From an uncultured Oscillospiraceae bacterium (lineage in GTDB: Bacteria > Bacillota > Clostridia > Oscillospirales > Oscillospiraceae): a stretch of 32,742 bases of DNA. The notes beneath the pieces are model-generated. The model saw nothing but the letters and a program-made list of their open reading frames with translations, ran no database searches and was not told the DNA's origin. Of the stretch, positions 17,030 through 24,977 are shown one piece after another; the stretch's first letter is position 1, and every line of letters begins with the position of its first letter. A program made the translations under genes and the position numbers. Location: assembly GCA_944386855.1 (NCBI GenBank), contig CALXCR010000106.1:1-32742 (forward strand), in the 5' to 3' direction.

Positions 17030-17533
17030 TCAGTATTGCAGGATCGGTGCTGTACCGTCGTCCTCGCCCTTTTCAATGGATTTAACGACAACGGTATAGC
17101 TGTACGAGTCGTTCACCTTGACAGTCATGGAATCTCCGACGCGGCTGCCCAAAACAGCGATCCCGAGCGGCGACTCCTTGCTTATAAGGCCGTTCAAAGG
17201 GTCACATCGTATAGTTGTAACTATCTGGATCAATTCGGTGGAGTTATCGTCAGGCATAAAAAGCTCCACTTTGTCATACAGGCCTACCTGACCGTCATCG
17301 GCCGTGTCTTCTATGATACGAGCCGATTTTATCATCGCCGTGAGATAGCGTATACGGCTGTCGTTGCGGTTTTTTGCGCGCTTTGCCTCCTTGTACTCAA
17401 AATTTTCGCTCAGATCACCGAAAGCTCGCGTGCGTTTTACTTCTTCAATAAGCTGCGGCCGAAGCTGATTCGACCGGTAATCAAGCTCCTCCTGCATCTT
17501 CTCTATATCCTTGCGTGTAAGCTCATCATTCAT
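17030..17533 (-). CDS. greA: Transcription elongation factor GreA/GreB family
   Basis: Rescues backtracked RNA polymerase by stimulating transcript cleavage through the secondary channel. It has 167 residues, slightly above the usual 155-160. The N-terminal coiled coil contains LTRKDIEKMQEELDYRSNQL and the tip motif FGDLSENFEYKEAKRAKNRN, with the conserved acidic tip residues. The C-terminal FKBP-like domain contains ESPLGIAVLGSRVGDSMTVK. A GAGG site precedes the ATG by about 8 nt. It is downstream of the XpaC-like gene on the same strand (55-nt gap) and may be cotranscribed with it. Confidence 0.93.
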   Translation of the reverse strand: MNDELTRKDIEKMQEELDYRSNQLRPQLIEEVKRTRAFGDLSENFEYKEAKRAKNRNDSRIRYLTAMIKSARIIEDTADDGQVGLYDKVELFMPDDNSTELIQIVTTIRCDPLNGLISKESPLGIAVLGSRVGDSMTVKVNDSYSYTVVVKSIEKGEDDGTAPILQY

Positions 17534-17588
17534 AATAAAGCCTCATTTCATGTGCTGATAAAGCGGACGGAGAAACTAATGCGAGAGA

Positions 17589-18905
17589 TCAGCCCTCAGT
17601 CTCAAATTTCATACCGCCGCCGAGACCGTCCTTTGCCATCATCGCCTCAAGCACCTCGATATCGGTGGAGATGTCGAGATAATCTGATTTGAACAGCAGA
17701 TCAAGCTGCTGTGAAAAGCCTTTGACTATGTTGTCGAGGACGCCCTCGATGTTCTTTTTGGCGGCGTCAATATTTTCACCGCCGACACCCTGACGTTCGA
17801 GCGTGACGTATGAGCGCAGAAGCTTGAGCGTTGTCGGAAGATAATAGCTCATAAAGCTTTTTATCTGCGGGAGCTTTTCCGGCTTATCCTCAACAATGCG
17901 GAATATTTTCGCTGTGATTTCCTCGATCTTGTTCACGCGCGCGGAGACAGACGGATCGGCAATCGCCAAATTAAGCTCGCGTATCTCTTTTATAATAGTA
18001 TAGTACTGGCTTTCGGCTTTGCCGGCGGTGGGGGTGTCCTCTTCTGTCTCCTCGGCCCGTTCATCATACTCGTCCTCAGCCGGGTTGTCGGCCTCATAAG
18101 CATCGTGGGACAGCACGAGGAAATTGTCACCGTGGTCTATGTAAGCCTGCTTGCCCATAAGGCCTTTCTCAATAAATTTCTGAAGATCTTTTTTGACGGT
18201 TTCGCGGTTCAACCCTGCGGCGTCGGCAAGATCATCTATGGAAATATAGCCCTTCGTGCCGATTATTGTCCTGTATGCGATGAAATGACTGTTTAGCTTT
18301 GACAGCTTGTGCCGCACAAAAAGGAGTATGACACCGATAGAGAGTGTTATAAGAAAATTACTCCACTCATCGGCAAAGAAAAAACCGTATACAAGGCTTT
18401 CTATAGCCACTAATCCCACTGTAAGGGAGGAAATAACAAAAAGGATGCCAAAAACTAAAAGAGCGGTCAGTTTACCTTTTGTTACATACGGTTTAGTGGA
18501 AATCACAGATCTAGGACGCGCCGGCTTTTTCGTTTCGGACTTTTTCTTCGCAGACGCGGTGTTTTTTTCAGCGGCCGCAGCGCCGGCGCGGACGTTGTTG
18601 ACAACGGTGTTTTTCACTGTGTTTATGAAATCGGCGGCATTATAGCCCGAGCCTGGCATAGGTATAGCGTCGGAACCGGGAGAGCGGATTATAAGCATCT
18701 TGTTGAAGTAATCTATATACGCATCGCGCCCAAAATACCCCATAGCGACGAGCGCCTGAAGCTCGGCAATAGCCGTCTTTGTAGGGACGCTTACCGCCGC
18801 GGCCAGATATTCTATAGACATAGCTTCGTTGCCGTCTGTGAAGATCGAATATTTATCATACAGGTGTTTTAAATCAGCGTTCGTACCGTTAAAATTGATG
18901 TCCAT
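17589..18905 (-). CDS. XpaC-like membrane protein with two winged-helix-like repeats
   Basis: 438 residues. The C-terminal part (about 300-430) matches the XpaC family (5-bromo-4-chloroindolyl phosphate hydrolysis protein; true function unclear): KSFMSYYLPTTLKLLRSYVT and DISTDIEVLEAMMAKDGL. Two hydrophobic spans lie at about 147-168 and 182-197. On either side of them are two related modules, about 15-75 and 208-268, each with a short helix-rich DNA-binding-like pattern ending in an AYID motif followed by a hydrophobic strand (GRDAYIDYFNKMLII and GKQAYIDHGDNFLVL). A Lys/Ala-rich linker (106-135) and an acidic linker (270-295) separate the parts. XpaC genes often sit beside telA; none is seen here. 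AGGAGG stands 8 nt before the ATG. Confidence 0.8.
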   Translation of the reverse strand: MDINFNGTNADLKHLYDKYSIFTDGNEAMSIEYLAAAVSVPTKTAIAELQALVAMGYFGRDAYIDYFNKMLIIRSPGSDAIPMPGSGYNAADFINTVKNTVVNNVRAGAAAAEKNTASAKKKSETKKPARPRSVISTKPYVTKGKLTALLVFGILFVISSLTVGLVAIESLVYGFFFADEWSNFLITLSIGVILLFVRHKLSKLNSHFIAYRTIIGTKGYISIDDLADAAGLNRETVKKDLQKFIEKGLMGKQAYIDHGDNFLVLSHDAYEADNPAEDEYDERAEETEEDTPTAGKAESQYYTIIKEIRELNLAIADPSVSARVNKIEEITAKIFRIVEDKPEKLPQIKSFMSYYLPTTLKLLRSYVTLERQGVGGENIDAAKKNIEGVLDNIVKGFSQQLDLLFKSDYLDISTDIEVLEAMMAKDGLGGGMKFETEG

Positions 18906-18969
18906 TTTGCAAGCCTCCTGTTATCTTTCGTATACGGTAAGCCGCGCGCAGTATTACGCGGCGCGATCG

Positions 18970-19377
18970 CTATTTGTCGAGAGAGATATTCTCAACGCCG
19001 TTAAGCTGAAATTCCGTCATATAATCGTCGATCCTCTGGTTGAGTTCAGAGTAGTTGTCAGACGTGACTGGCTGAAAGCCCATGTCGCGGCGGGCAAGTT
19101 CCTCAGCCAGTATTTCAAAGAACACGGTGTCCTCATAGTCGATTATGGCCTCGTGGATGCCACCGTTTTCAAATGCCACTGACGGAACGACGTTGCCGTT
19201 TTTTATCTCAAAAAGCGAGTACATACCGTTTTTAAGGCACTGTGCAAATAACTTGCTCTGGACATGGTCATAATCCTCGAATCTGTCGTTTCCGCGTATG
19301 GAGTTAAGTATCCAGTTCCCGATGTACACCATATCGAGAAGATGGCGGAATTCTTTATCAGAGAGATGGATATTCAT
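18970..19377 (-). CDS. Unrecognised 135-residue protein
   Basis: I do not recognise a named family. The ATG at 19377 follows AGGAGG by 7 nt and gives 135 residues; the open frame extends seven codons further without a better site. The protein is soluble-looking and acidic. It begins MNIHLSDKEFRHLLDMVYIG and has two predicted helical segments, FRHLLDMVYIGNWILNSIRG and TVFFEILAEELARRDMGF, and no signal peptide or membrane span. It is upstream of the XpaC-like gene on the same strand (64-nt gap), so the three minus-strand genes probably form one unit read from the promoter near 19445. Confidence 0.75.
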   Translation of the reverse strand: MNIHLSDKEFRHLLDMVYIGNWILNSIRGNDRFEDYDHVQSKLFAQCLKNGMYSLFEIKNGNVVPSVAFENGGIHEAIIDYEDTVFFEILAEELARRDMGFQPVTSDNYSELNQRIDDYMTEFQLNGVENISLDK

Positions 19378-19444
19378 AGTCAAGCCTCCTAAACACAAGC
19401 GGCGGACGCGTTATACGCGCCGTGCAGGTATCATCTCATATTAT

Positions 19445-19453
19445 AGTATACCA
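19445..19453 (-). promoter_or_regulatory. Extended -10 promoter element for the minus-strand unit
   Basis: On the minus strand the sequence reads TGGTATACT, an extended -10 element (TGnTATAAT-like), followed directly by a second TATAAT. No clear -35 box lies upstream, which is acceptable for extended -10 promoters. It is about 70 nt upstream of the 135-residue protein gene. Confidence 0.5.
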
Positions 19454-19545
19454 GAAACAAAAAAGAAATTCTACATAACTACTTGTTTTATTGGCGCGAA
19501 TAGAATATCATGTTGAGGTAAAATTTTCAAAAGGGATGTGAGACG

Positions 19546-20361
19546 GTGGATAACAGACCGATAGGGGTGTTTGATTCAGGACTCGGCGGTCTTACGGCCG
19601 TAAAAAAACTGAAAGAGGTTCTGCCGGGCGAAGATATTGTATATTTCGGCGATACAGGCAGAGTGCCGTACGGCGGCCGCTCGCGTGAGACGATAATAAG
19701 GTATACACAACAGGACATAGCGTTTCTGCTCAGCATGGATATAAAGGCGATAATCGTAGCGTGCGGTACGGCGACGACAAACGCGCTCGATTATGTAAAA
19801 GACTCATGTCCTGTTCCGATATACGGAGTAGCAGACCCCGCAGCCAAAAGAGCGGCGGAGATCACGAAAAACAAAAAGGTCGGCCTGATAGGGACAGAGG
19901 CGTCTATAAGGAGCGGAGCGTATGAACGGCTGATTTGCCGCTACGACAGCGATATCGAAATGACCGGCGTCGGCTGTCCGCTTATTGTCCCTATGGTAGA
20001 AGAGGGCAGGATAAGCAGAGATGATAAGATCCTTTATCATACTGTCGAAGAGTATCTGACGCCGCTGAAGGAGAAGGGCGTCGACACGCTCATAATGGGC
20101 TGTACGCACTATCCCATAATAAGTGACGTAATAGGCGATATAATGGGAGAGGGCGTTGCGCTTATAGACCCGGGGGCCGAAGCGGCAAAGCTGATGAAAG
20201 AGGAACTTGCGGCGCTGGAGCTTCTGAACGATCAGGAGCGGCAGGCACTCAGCGTATATTATGTAAGCGATGTCGTGTATGAGTTTACGAAGACAGCGTC
20301 GATATTTCTCGGCGAAAACGTTGACGATATCACAATACGCATAGATATAGAGCACTATTGA
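19546..20361 (+). CDS. murI: Glutamate racemase (GTG start)
   Basis: Makes D-glutamate for peptidoglycan. It has 271 residues. It opens with RPIGVFDSGLGGLTAVKKL. The two catalytic cysteines are C73 in IIVACGTATTNAL and C186 in IMGCTHYPII; the PYGGRS motif is also present. The GTG at 19546 is preceded by AAGGGATG with roughly 8-nt spacing and gives the family's N terminus. It is followed by a repeat region and not by a clean terminator. Confidence 0.96.
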   Translation: MDNRPIGVFDSGLGGLTAVKKLKEVLPGEDIVYFGDTGRVPYGGRSRETIIRYTQQDIAFLLSMDIKAIIVACGTATTNALDYVKDSCPVPIYGVADPAAKRAAEITKNKKVGLIGTEASIRSGAYERLICRYDSDIEMTGVGCPLIVPMVEEGRISRDDKILYHTVEEYLTPLKEKGVDTLIMGCTHYPIISDVIGDIMGEGVALIDPGAEAAKLMKEELAALELLNDQERQALSVYYVSDVVYEFTKTASIFLGENVDDITIRIDIEHY

Positions 20362-20402
20362 CACGTTGCCGTATCCGCGCCGGTTGATAGCATTTGTGAA
20401 AC

Positions 20403-20640
20403 ATGGTATAATATCCGCACAGCGGATATTATACTTTAATTTAAGTCCTTTTTCTCGCCGCTTTCGCGGCAACCGAAAAAGCTGACAATTATACCATTCC
20501 GGCGGTTGCCGTCATGGTATAATATCCGCACAGCGGATATTATACTTTAATTTAAGTCCTTTTTCTCGCCGCTTGCGCGGCAACCGAAAAAGACGACGAT
20601 TATACCATTCCGGCGACGCCGTCATGGTATAATATCCGCT
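20403..20640 (+). repeat. 111-bp tandem repeat, two full units and a partial third
   Basis: Units start at 20403, 20514 and 20624 (periods 111 and 110). Each full unit (20403-20497, 20514-20608) is bounded by ATGGTATAAT and ATTATACCAT, a 10-bp inverted repeat. Each contains a 13-bp perfect hairpin GTATAATATCCGC/GCGGATATTATAC with loop ACA, then a GC-rich hairpin with GCCGC/GCGGC flanked by CTTTTTC/GAAAAAG. Spacers of 15-16 nt (TCCGG...CCGTC) separate the units. The third unit stops after 17 bases. The two full units differ at only a few positions, so duplication is recent. The form suggests a small palindromic intergenic repeat or MITE inserted or duplicated in tandem. Confidence 0.8.
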
Positions 20641-20738
20641 AGTCGCGCAAGCGTGCCTGAAAGGAACTCGATAAAACGCTTGCATTTTATCGACAAGACC
20701 GCGCGGTGGAAATTCATTCAAATGGAAAATGGTGTTTA
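20641..20738 (+). promoter_or_regulatory. Leader with mutually exclusive stems before the DUF1934-argS pair
   Basis: GCAAGCGT (20647-20654) pairs perfectly with ACGCTTGC (20676-20683), while CGATAAAA (20669-20676) pairs perfectly with TTTTATCG (20685-20692). The two 8-bp stems share bases, so only one can form at a time. CCGCGCGG (20699-20706) is a further palindrome. No T-run follows. A regulatory role is inferred. Confidence 0.35.
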
Positions 20739-21170
20739 ATGAAAGATGTTATAATATCAATAAAAAACTTCGAGCAAACGGACAGAGGGCTTGAAGAGGT
20801 CGTAGAGTTCGTAACGGAAGGGCAATACGAGTTTTCGCAGGAGAAAGCACTTATTGCCTACGAAGAAGTGGAGTTTACTTCGTCAGGCGGCTGTTTCACG
20901 ACATATACGGTCGAAAATGACACGATAATGATGACGCGAGTTGGCGTGGTAAATATGCAGATGCTGTTTCAGGAGGGGAAAAGACACTATTTTGTACACG
21001 AGACCCCATACGGGAAAATATCCATGGGAGTCGATACAAGCGGGATTATAAACCGCCTTAATTATGACGGCGGATATCTGGAGATAAGGTGCACTGTTGA
21101 ATTTATAAACTATGCAGTTTACAGCAATGTATATAAGATAAACATTAAAGAGAAAAAGGATGATAACTGA
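20739..21170 (+). CDS. DUF1934 (YwiB-like) calycin-fold protein
   Basis: A 143-residue protein matching the DUF1934 pattern: an eight-stranded barrel with MKDVIISIKNFEQTDRGLEE at the start, YEFSQEKALIAYEE in the middle, and DTIMMTRVGVVNMQMLFQEG plus the late YGKISMGVDTSGIINRL. The function is unknown. The ATG at 20739 was chosen because the homologous region begins there; the ribosome binding site is weak. The Bacillus subtilis relative ywiB also precedes argS, so this pairing is conserved. Its stop lies one base before the chosen argS ATG. Confidence 0.82.
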   Translation: MKDVIISIKNFEQTDRGLEEVVEFVTEGQYEFSQEKALIAYEEVEFTSSGGCFTTYTVENDTIMMTRVGVVNMQMLFQEGKRHYFVHETPYGKISMGVDTSGIINRLNYDGGYLEIRCTVEFINYAVYSNVYKINIKEKKDDN

Positions 21171-21171
21171 G

Positions 21172-22869
21172 ATGGCAAATATGATAGAGGCGGCAAAAAA
21201 GCAGATAGACGAGCTTGTAAACGCCGCGTATAAAACTGCGGCGGATAAGGGAAAACTCCCGTCCGGCTGTACGCTGAAGGGTACGGTAGAGATTCCGAAA
21301 GACACGTCGCACGGCGATTACGCCTGCGGATACGCCATGGCCGCCGCAAGGGATATGAAAATGCCGCCCCGCAAGATCGCTGAGGCGCTTGCCGAGGAGA
21401 TCCGCCTTGAAAACAGCTTTTTTGAAAGCGTCTCGATCGCCGGCGCGGGATTTATGAATTTCAAGCTCTCGCACAAGTGGTATGAAGAGGTTTTAAAAGA
21501 GATAGAGGCCGAGGGCGATAGTTACGGCAATATCGACGAAGGCCACGGTGAACGTGTAATGGTCGAATTTGTGTCCGCAAACCCGACAGGGCCGATGACG
21601 ATCGGAAACGCGCGCGGCGGCGTGCTGGGCGATACGCTCGCCTCTGTTTTGGAACGCGCCGGATATAACGTATGGCGCGAGTTTTACGTCAACGACGCCG
21701 GCAATCAGGTCGACCTGTTCGGAAAATCAATAGAAGCGCGCTATCTCCAGATCTGTCTCGGCGAGGATGCCGTCGAGTTTCCCGACAACGGCTACCACGG
21801 TGACGATATAAAAGATCTCGCGCGTATGATATACGAAAAGGACGGCGACAAATATGTAAACGTCGAAAGCGAAGAGCGCAGGAAGGCGTTTACCGATTTT
21901 GCGCTGCCGTATAATATCGCGCTTATGAAAAAACATCTCGAACGGTACAGGATAAAGTTCGACGAGTGGTTCTTGGAGAGCAGCCTGCATAAGAGCGGCT
22001 ATGTCGCCGAAACCGTAAAGCTCCTCGAGGATAACGGCTACACATATGAGAAAGACGGTGCGCTCTGGCTTAAAAATACCGAGCTCGGCGCCGACAAGGA
22101 CGAGGTTTTGCGCCGCGCGAACGGGTTTTACACATATTACGCCGTCGATATCGCGTATCACCGCAATAAATTTGTCGAGAGAGGTTTCGACCGCGTGATC
22201 GACGTATGGGGCGCCGACCACCACGGCCACTCGATACGCTTCAAGGCCACGATGGGCGCAAAAGCGCTCGGCATAGATAAGGACAAGCTCGATTTTCTGA
22301 TCATGCAGATGGTTCGCCTCGTGCGCGACGGCGAAACCGTGAAAGTTTCGAAGCGTACCGGCAAGGCGCTCACGTTAAACGACCTGCTCGACGAGATATC
22401 GGTAGACGCCTGCCGCTTCTTCTTCAACGCAAAGCCCGATACGCACCTTGAGTTCGATCTCGACCTTGCCGTGCGGCAGGACAGCGAAAATCCCGTGTAC
22501 TACGTCCAGTACGCGCACGCGCGCATATGCAGTCTGATAGCGACCCTGCTCGCAGACGGCAACGCCGTGAAGCCGATGGCCGGTATCGACGCCGGACGCC
22601 TTACCGCTCCGGAGGAGATAGACCTGATAAAGCAGCTCTCGCTCCTGCCGGAGGAGATACGCCTCGCCGCGCGCGATTACGACCCGTCGCGCATCAACAG
22701 ATATGTGTGCGAGGTCGCTGCGCGCTTCCACAGGTTCTATAACGCCTGTCATATAAGGGGCGAGGAGCAGGAACTGCTCGACGCAAGACTGAAGCTTGCC
22801 GACAGCGCCCGAACCGTTATCAAGAACTGCCTGACTATCGTCGGCGTAACGGCTCCGGAAAAAATGTAA
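21172..22869 (+). CDS. argS: Arginyl-tRNA synthetase
   Basis: Class Ia synthetase that charges tRNA-Arg. From the ATG at 21172 (AAAGGA about 11 nt upstream) it has 565 residues; an ATG at 21160 overlaps the upstream gene and would have almost no spacing. Order: N-terminal Add1-like domain, the SANPTGP motif followed by the signature MTIGNARGG, the catalytic core with the WGADHHGHSIRFKA segment, KVSKRTGK (KMSKS equivalent), and a C-terminal DALR anticodon-binding domain. The first His of the HIGH-type motif (usually HxGN or HxGH) is Thr here, which is unusual; all other motifs are intact. Confidence 0.96.
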   Translation: MANMIEAAKKQIDELVNAAYKTAADKGKLPSGCTLKGTVEIPKDTSHGDYACGYAMAAARDMKMPPRKIAEALAEEIRLENSFFESVSIAGAGFMNFKLSHKWYEEVLKEIEAEGDSYGNIDEGHGERVMVEFVSANPTGPMTIGNARGGVLGDTLASVLERAGYNVWREFYVNDAGNQVDLFGKSIEARYLQICLGEDAVEFPDNGYHGDDIKDLARMIYEKDGDKYVNVESEERRKAFTDFALPYNIALMKKHLERYRIKFDEWFLESSLHKSGYVAETVKLLEDNGYTYEKDGALWLKNTELGADKDEVLRRANGFYTYYAVDIAYHRNKFVERGFDRVIDVWGADHHGHSIRFKATMGAKALGIDKDKLDFLIMQMVRLVRDGETVKVSKRTGKALTLNDLLDEISVDACRFFFNAKPDTHLEFDLDLAVRQDSENPVYYVQYAHARICSLIATLLADGNAVKPMAGIDAGRLTAPEEIDLIKQLSLLPEEIRLAARDYDPSRINRYVCEVAARFHRFYNACHIRGEEQELLDARLKLADSARTVIKNCLTIVGVTAPEKM

Positions 22870-22880
22870 AACATACAAAC

Positions 22881-22920
22881 GGCGCAGAATGCCAAAAAGC
22901 GGCATTTTGCGCTGTTTCTG
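22881..22920 (+). terminator. Probable terminator after argS
   Basis: A 13-bp stem, GGCGCAGAATGCC (22881-22893) with GGCATTTTGCGCT (22901-22913), contains two G-U pairs and closes a 7-nt loop. The following GTTTCTG is only moderately T-rich, so efficiency may be limited. Confidence 0.6.
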
Positions 22921-22974
22921 CATTTACAGGAGTACCGCATAAGAAAGAAAAATGTTATTTTGTTATTAAAACTG

Positions 22975-23003
22975 TTGACACAGATATATAAGTATTGTAA
23001 AAT
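22975..23003 (+). promoter_or_regulatory. Strong housekeeping promoter of the peptidase cassette
   Basis: Perfect -35 TTGACA (22975-22980), 17-bp spacer, -10 TAAAAT (22998-23003), in AT-rich sequence. It gives an approximately 115-nt leader before the secreted peptidase gene. This is among the best promoters in the window. Confidence 0.75.
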
Positions 23004-23127
23004 GTTAGTAATATAAATTGACTGAGGGGCTGGTTAAAATGGTAATGTAATATCACAAATGAGAAGGTGAGTAGACAGCATAAGGTGTAGCATTATAAAA
23101 AGTAATGCGGAAAGGAATCGAGTAAAA

Positions 23128-24216
23128 ATGAAAAAAACGCATAAGAGAACCGTATCTTTAGTGTTAGCAATCGTAATATGCCTTTCGTTTTCGGTTTCTG
23201 CGTTTGCAGCGGCGATGCCTTCTTTGCTTGTCAGTGAAGTGACTGAAATAGTCAACTCTATAATGACTGCGATAGAGCCAAATAAATCGATGTACGGGCT
23301 CGGCGGGGTAGATTTTACTGATCTTACGCTGGGACAGGAGATACCGGCCTATGAAATGAAATCATCAGGGCCGGCAAGACTGACCGAGGTTCATTATTTC
23401 CCGATTCTCAGTGCGGGACAGTGGGTCGCAACCGCGACGGTTTCATATAATGAAGAGGGAGAAACGAACGTAACGGTTTCGCGGGATTACATAGATACAT
23501 ATGAAGCCGCAGCGACATCCGTAAATACCGGCGCCGCAATCATTTTTGATACAAACAGTGCGTATATCTATACGGGCGCTGAGGTAGAAGTGGTCGAGAT
23601 GTCGACCGAGGCGACAGCCGGCCGCGTCACACTTAATCGGAATGTGGCTATGCCGGTAATAGCTATGTCAAACTTCGCCACGGTTGCGGATATCGAATTG
23701 GAAAATGTGGCGGCAACGACGAGCTCAGATGTTACAGGCACATTTCTTCTTAATGTTCCTGCTGTACAACAACCTACCGCATATACTTGTTGGGCAGGTG
23801 CGCTGTCATCAATATTCAGGTATTACGGCACTAATTTAACACCTACACAAATTATGTCTAGATCTGGCTATGGGAATCAGATGATTTCTATAAGTAGTGC
23901 GGTGGGATACGCCCAAGATGAAGGATTTAACACAGGCTATGTGTATTGGCCGTCCCTGCTTACATTATCGTTCATTAGAGACGTAACGCAAGGTGACAAG
24001 CATCCTATTTATGCCTCGTTTTCTAACAATGGGATTGGCCATGCGGTTGTAATACGGGGTTATAGCGCGACGACAAGTAATCCAATAATATCATATATGG
24101 ATCCTGCAAGCGGCACATACAAGGCAAGCAACTACCCGTCAGATGGCACACCGACTTATGTAACTGCATCAGGCACTACGCTTTATTTAGATGGTGGATT
24201 CGCGCCGTATAAATAA
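23128..24216 (+). CDS. Secreted C39-like (papain-fold) cysteine peptidase
   Basis: 362 residues with a clear Sec signal peptide (KKTHKR, a hydrophobic core, cleavage near AFA-A at about 27-28). An Ala/Thr/Val-rich segment (30-205) of unknown fold, possibly a propeptide, precedes a C-terminal peptidase domain (about 205-350). The likely triad is C221 in AYTCWAGALSSIFRYYG, H305 in GIGHAVVIRGYS and D325 in ISYMDPASGTY, with Q213 or Q214 as oxyanion-hole candidates. This is the C39-like/staphopain-type pattern, not an ABC-transporter peptidase, because no membrane or ATPase domain is present. The 3' half is visibly more AT-rich than the 5' half. It has its own strong promoter and leads three lipoprotein genes. 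Substrate unknown. Confidence 0.8.
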   Translation: MKKTHKRTVSLVLAIVICLSFSVSAFAAAMPSLLVSEVTEIVNSIMTAIEPNKSMYGLGGVDFTDLTLGQEIPAYEMKSSGPARLTEVHYFPILSAGQWVATATVSYNEEGETNVTVSRDYIDTYEAAATSVNTGAAIIFDTNSAYIYTGAEVEVVEMSTEATAGRVTLNRNVAMPVIAMSNFATVADIELENVAATTSSDVTGTFLLNVPAVQQPTAYTCWAGALSSIFRYYGTNLTPTQIMSRSGYGNQMISISSAVGYAQDEGFNTGYVYWPSLLTLSFIRDVTQGDKHPIYASFSNNGIGHAVVIRGYSATTSNPIISYMDPASGTYKASNYPSDGTPTYVTASGTTLYLDGGFAPYK

Positions 24217-24244
24217 GCATATGCATATAATGAGGAGAACGATG

Positions 24245-24919
24245 ATGAAGAAAAGTGTTTATATTCTCATAATATGTTTGTTGACTCTCACCCTCTCCTC
24301 GTGCGGGCGGGATATCGGTTATTTCCGTGAAGTAGGCGACGTGTGTACGCTTGAAGTGGTGTCAGAATCTTCGGAAAACGATGAAAGAATGGAACAAAGC
24401 TTAAGCTTTACCGTAACGGAAAATTCCGCGCCGATATATGGACTGCTATTGGACTTTCTTGATGATGACGGAATGTACCATGGGAGCGAAGATGGCCGCG
24501 AAATAGCAGAAATCAATCTGGAGCTTGGATATCGGGGTTTTGAAGCGGTTTTTTGTTCGCGAGAGCCGTTTGAGATGGAATACACGATGGCAATGTCTCG
24601 GTACGGGCTTGACTCGGATGAACTTATATATGTCAGCGATAATGAAGAGACCGTGCGGACATTGTCGGGTGACGTTATAATTAAATGTTCGGACGGTGAT
24701 TGGTATGCCGGTAAAATTCTGGTCAGCCCATATGCTGGATATACCATTGAAGGTGATTTTTCGGAGGTTGCGCCTTTTTATGAAGCGTATGAGCCGGACT
24801 ATGATACAACGCACAGTGAAACGGTGATAGACAATAAAAACTGGGATATACCATTGACCGGATACACTCAAGAGGCGTTACAGTACTATATCGAGCAGTA
24901 TTTGACCGAAGAACAATAA
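24245..24919 (+). CDS. Lipoprotein paralogue 1 (unrecognised family)
   Basis: 224 residues from the ATG at 24245 (GAGGAG 7 nt upstream; the adjacent ATG at 24242 is also possible). It has a lipoprotein signal with lipobox LSSC, acylated C20. After it come GYFREVGDVC, a beta-rich middle with a second conserved Cys in AVFCSREPFEM, the EVAPFYEAYEPDY motif and a C-terminal helix ALQYYIEQYLTEEQ. All of these recur in the next two genes. It is the most diverged of the three and lacks their YNG and GLLYGDEAF stretches. It would be membrane-anchored on the outer face. Function unknown. Confidence 0.75.
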   Translation: MKKSVYILIICLLTLTLSSCGRDIGYFREVGDVCTLEVVSESSENDERMEQSLSFTVTENSAPIYGLLLDFLDDDGMYHGSEDGREIAEINLELGYRGFEAVFCSREPFEMEYTMAMSRYGLDSDELIYVSDNEETVRTLSGDVIIKCSDGDWYAGKILVSPYAGYTIEGDFSEVAPFYEAYEPDYDTTHSETVIDNKNWDIPLTGYTQEALQYYIEQYLTEEQ

Positions 24920-24922
24920 AAA

Positions 24923-24955
24923 CTCACCTCCGGCGGTTCACACGCCGGAGGGGAG
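24923..24955. terminator. Hairpin between lipoprotein genes 1 and 2
   Basis: CTCACCTCCGGCG (24923-24935) pairs with CGCCGGAGGGGAG (24943-24955), with one A-G mismatch. The plus strand has no T-run after it, so it may be a weak terminator or mRNA stabiliser. The same GC core reappears after lipoprotein gene 3, which suggests it was duplicated with the gene. Confidence 0.5.
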
Positions 24956-24977
24956 TTCGCTAAGGAGGTGACCGCAC

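Noticed and set aside
20403-20640. CRISPR array
   Set aside because: Units are about 95 bp with nearly identical 15-16 bp spacers and no cas genes, so this is a tandem palindromic repeat and not a CRISPR.
20362-20721. Minus-strand frames across the 111-bp repeats, one running into murI
   Set aside because: They are translations of the repeat units and the murI antisense strand, without start signals.
20690-20738. Possible T-box leader before argS (ACCGCG and GGTGG stretches)
   Set aside because: The T-box core AGGGTGGnACCGCG is not present in the right order and no terminator/antiterminator pair or specifier stem is visible.
23128-24216. Bacteriocin-processing ABC transporter (true peptidase C39 family)
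   Set aside because: The protein has a signal peptide and no membrane or ATPase domain, and no double-glycine leader peptide gene was seen nearby; it is C39-like only by its peptidase fold.
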